From an uncultured Methylococcaceae bacterium (GTDB taxonomy: Bacteria > Pseudomonadota > Gammaproteobacteria > Methylococcales > Methylomonadaceae): a stretch of 64,000 nucleotides of DNA. The position numbers were made by a program, and so were the translations under genes. The stretch lies in the NCBI GenBank assembly GCA_903866825.1, contig CAIPPE010000123.1, forward strand, positions 1 through 64,000. The letters are read 5' to 3'. Shown piece by piece: positions 61,634 through 64,000 of this stretch. Position 1 is the first letter of the stretch. The number at the start of each line of letters is the position of its first letter. The notes under the pieces were generated by a model. It did no database searches, was not told the origin of the DNA, and worked only from the letters and a program-made list of their open reading frames with translations.

Positions 61634-62578
61634 ATGAACTGGCTAATCGCCATTTTGCAAGGTGCGTTATTTATCGCCCTCGCACCCCTGTTAGCGGGTT
61701 GGCTTAAGTACTGTAAATGTCGCTTACAAAATCGTAAAGCGCCGTCATTACTTCAGCCTTATCGGGACTTAATCAAATTATCCAATAAAAAACCTGTTGT
61801 TTCAGATCACGCTTCCTGGTTATTTATTACCGCCCCTTATCTAATATTTTCTGCCACAGCTCTGGCAGCAACCGTTGTTCCGCTGGTCGTTGTAGATCTC
61901 CCCACCTCAGCTAGTGCGGATGTGATTGTGATGGTGGGTTTTTTTGCATTCGCCCGATTCTTTCTCGCTTTGGCAGGATTAGATATTGGCACCGCATTCG
62001 GAGGTATGGGTTCATCCAGAGAAATGACTATCTCCTCATTAGCTGAGCCAGCCATGTTAATGGCTATTTTTACGCTAACTATGACCGCCTCTACAACCAA
62101 CCTATCAGGTGCTATAGCTCATGTTTTAAATGAAGGCCTCGTGTTGCGCCCCTCTTTCGTATTCGCACTGTTTGCACTTATCCTGGTTGCAGTCGCTGAA
62201 ACTGGACGTATCCCCGTCGATAATCCAGCCACACATCTGGAATTAACCATGATCCATGAAGCGATGATCCTGGAATACAGTGGACGCTATTTAGCGTTGA
62301 TTGAATGGGCAAGCCAACTTAAGCTCATGCTATATGGCGTATTAATCGCAAATATCTTTTTCCCTTGGGGAATTTCAGAAACCCTTAACCCTAAAGACCT
62401 TGGCTATGGACTAGTCGCAATTTTAGGAAAGCTAGCCTTACTCGCTATATTTCTAGCCATTGCAGAAACTCTAGTTGCAAAAATGCGTTTATTTCGAGTA
62501 CAGGAGTATCTAAGTTTCGCCTATTTATTGGGCCTGCTGGGTATGTTGAGTCACATCATTTTAGAGGCATCTCGCTAA
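61634..62578 (+). CDS. HyfC-like (NuoH family) membrane subunit
   Basis: QPYRDLIKLSNKKPVVSDHASWLFITAPYL; AETGRIPVDNPATHLELTMIHEAMILEYSGR. Confidence 0.9.
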   Translation: MNWLIAILQGALFIALAPLLAGWLKYCKCRLQNRKAPSLLQPYRDLIKLSNKKPVVSDHASWLFITAPYLIFSATALAATVVPLVVVDLPTSASADVIVMVGFFAFARFFLALAGLDIGTAFGGMGSSREMTISSLAEPAMLMAIFTLTMTASTTNLSGAIAHVLNEGLVLRPSFVFALFALILVAVAETGRIPVDNPATHLELTMIHEAMILEYSGRYLALIEWASQLKLMLYGVLIANIFFPWGISETLNPKDLGYGLVAILGKLALLAIFLAIAETLVAKMRLFRVQEYLSFAYLLGLLGMLSHIILEASR

Positions 62579-63255
62579 TGAATATTGAACAAACCGACTT
62601 TTATACGCAGGCGATTTTATCAATGGCGGCTTTAATAGGGCTGACTTCATTTCTGATGCTCGGTCAAAGCCGCTTATTACGCCTAATCTTTGTATTTGCT
62701 TTACAAGGTTTTTTATTAACATTAACAACATCACTCGCCGCTCACAGCTTACATAACCCACATTTATACATTTCTGCAGCACTCACATTAATCCTGAAAG
62801 TCATTTTTATTCCCTGGATGTTAAGAAGAGAAGTCTTGCACATGAACATACATCGAGATGTTCAGACCCTAAAAAATAAAACATTTATAATGCTTGGCGG
62901 TGCTAGCTTAATGGTCTTTAGCTACTATGTTTTACACCCTATAGTTCAAACTACAGCACCGGTCATGTTAAATGCGCTCGCCGTTAGCCTATCAGTCGTG
63001 TTACTGGGTATGCTATTAATGATCTCACATCGCCAGGCGGTAGCGCATGTCGTCGGCTTTATGTCTATAGAAAATGGCTTGTTTTTCGCAGCAATCGTTG
63101 CAACTAAAGGCATGCCAATGGTTGTTGAGTTAGGCATTGCCTTCGATGTTTTAGTTGCCGCCGTACTGTTTGGTATCTTTTTCTTGCATATCAGAAGCAG
63201 CATCGACTCATTAGATGTCGACTTACTAAACCGCTTAAACGAGATTGAAAAATGA
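62578..63255 (+). CDS. HyfE-like (NuoK-like) membrane subunit
   Basis: MSIENGLFFAAIVATKGMPMVVELGIAFDVLVAAVLFGIFFLHIRS. Confidence 0.88.
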   Translation: MNIEQTDFYTQAILSMAALIGLTSFLMLGQSRLLRLIFVFALQGFLLTLTTSLAAHSLHNPHLYISAALTLILKVIFIPWMLRREVLHMNIHRDVQTLKNKTFIMLGGASLMVFSYYVLHPIVQTTAPVMLNALAVSLSVVLLGMLLMISHRQAVAHVVGFMSIENGLFFAAIVATKGMPMVVELGIAFDVLVAAVLFGIFFLHIRSSIDSLDVDLLNRLNEIEK

Positions 63256-64000
63256 TTGCCGCCTATTTAGTGTTGTTAATTCCATTGATTGGAATTATTT
63301 TTTTCGCGGTGGCTGATTCAAAATCAGACATGGGTAAAATCAATGTCTATTTTAATGCAATCTGTTTATTAGCTACTTTATGGTTAGCGATTAATGTTCT
63401 AAACCAGGGTACTATTTTATCCACCAGTAAAGCCTTTTTAGTTGATCCTTTTAATGTCTATTTGATTGTTCTTACCGCTTTTATTGGACTGACTACCTCT
63501 ATTTTTTCTGCCCCTTATATGGCGCATGAAAAAGAAATAGGCAAATTAACCGACCGACGTTTAAAACTTTATTACACTATGTATCAAGGCTTTATGCTGG
63601 CCATGTACCTGGTATTAACCACCAACAATCTCGGAATCATGTGGGTTGCTATGGAGGGTGCAACCCTGGCGACTGTGTTATTAGTGAGTTTATACCGCAC
63701 GCCAGAATCGATTGAAGCAGCCTGGAAATATTTCATTCTTTGTGGGGTCGGCATAGCACAAGCCTTATTTGGAACAATATTGCTGTATTACGCTGCAATG
63801 CAAATTGGCGATGGTAGTAATGCCTTGCTGTGGTCTGTTCTTTATACAAATGCCCAGCAATTAAATCCTGAAATACTTGAAATTGCTTTTGTGTTCCTGT
63901 TAATTGGTTATGGTACCAAAATTGGCTTGGTGCCCCTACATAACTGGCTACCTGACGCCCATTCAGAAGGCCCAACACCCATGTCGGCTGTACTATCAGG
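63252..64000 (+). CDS. HyfF-like (NuoL/M-like) membrane subunit, runs off the window
   Basis: ATG overlaps the HyfE stop (ATGA); reads to the edge with [33 protein letters not shown]. Confidence 0.88.
   Translation, partial: [249 protein letters not shown]

Overview
The window looks like a chromosomal segment of a gammaproteobacterium, possibly a Methylococcales-type methanotroph (inference only). Its core is ordinary housekeeping: ygiQ, lolC/lolD, comEC, fur, bamE, rnfH-ratA, smpB, pssA, leuA, rimI, suhB, trmJ, iscR, secA, lptFG, an RND efflux operon, and a btuB-like receptor behind a cobalamin riboswitch. Three parts stand out. (1) At ~21.2-30.1 kb a type I restriction-modification locus (hsdM-hsdS-...-hsdR) is interleaved with toxin-antitoxin cassettes. 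Several of these look damaged: a ~268-bp duplication of the hsdM 5' end flanks a RelE/ParD pair whose toxin is frameshifted at a 7-nt homopolymer, a HEPN toxin has lost its core and catalytic Arg, and one antitoxin-like gene carries an in-frame stop. (2) Two tandem arrays with exact 21/42-bp periodicity (1725-2022 and 34505-34768) each have inverted units at one end, and each lies upstream of one of two paralogous FN3-like genes. (3) At the right edge a Hyf/Ehr-like complex-I-type membrane arm follows a SulP transporter. A Leu-rich short ORF before leuA is a candidate attenuation leader peptide. All family calls come from reading the translations; no database search was run.
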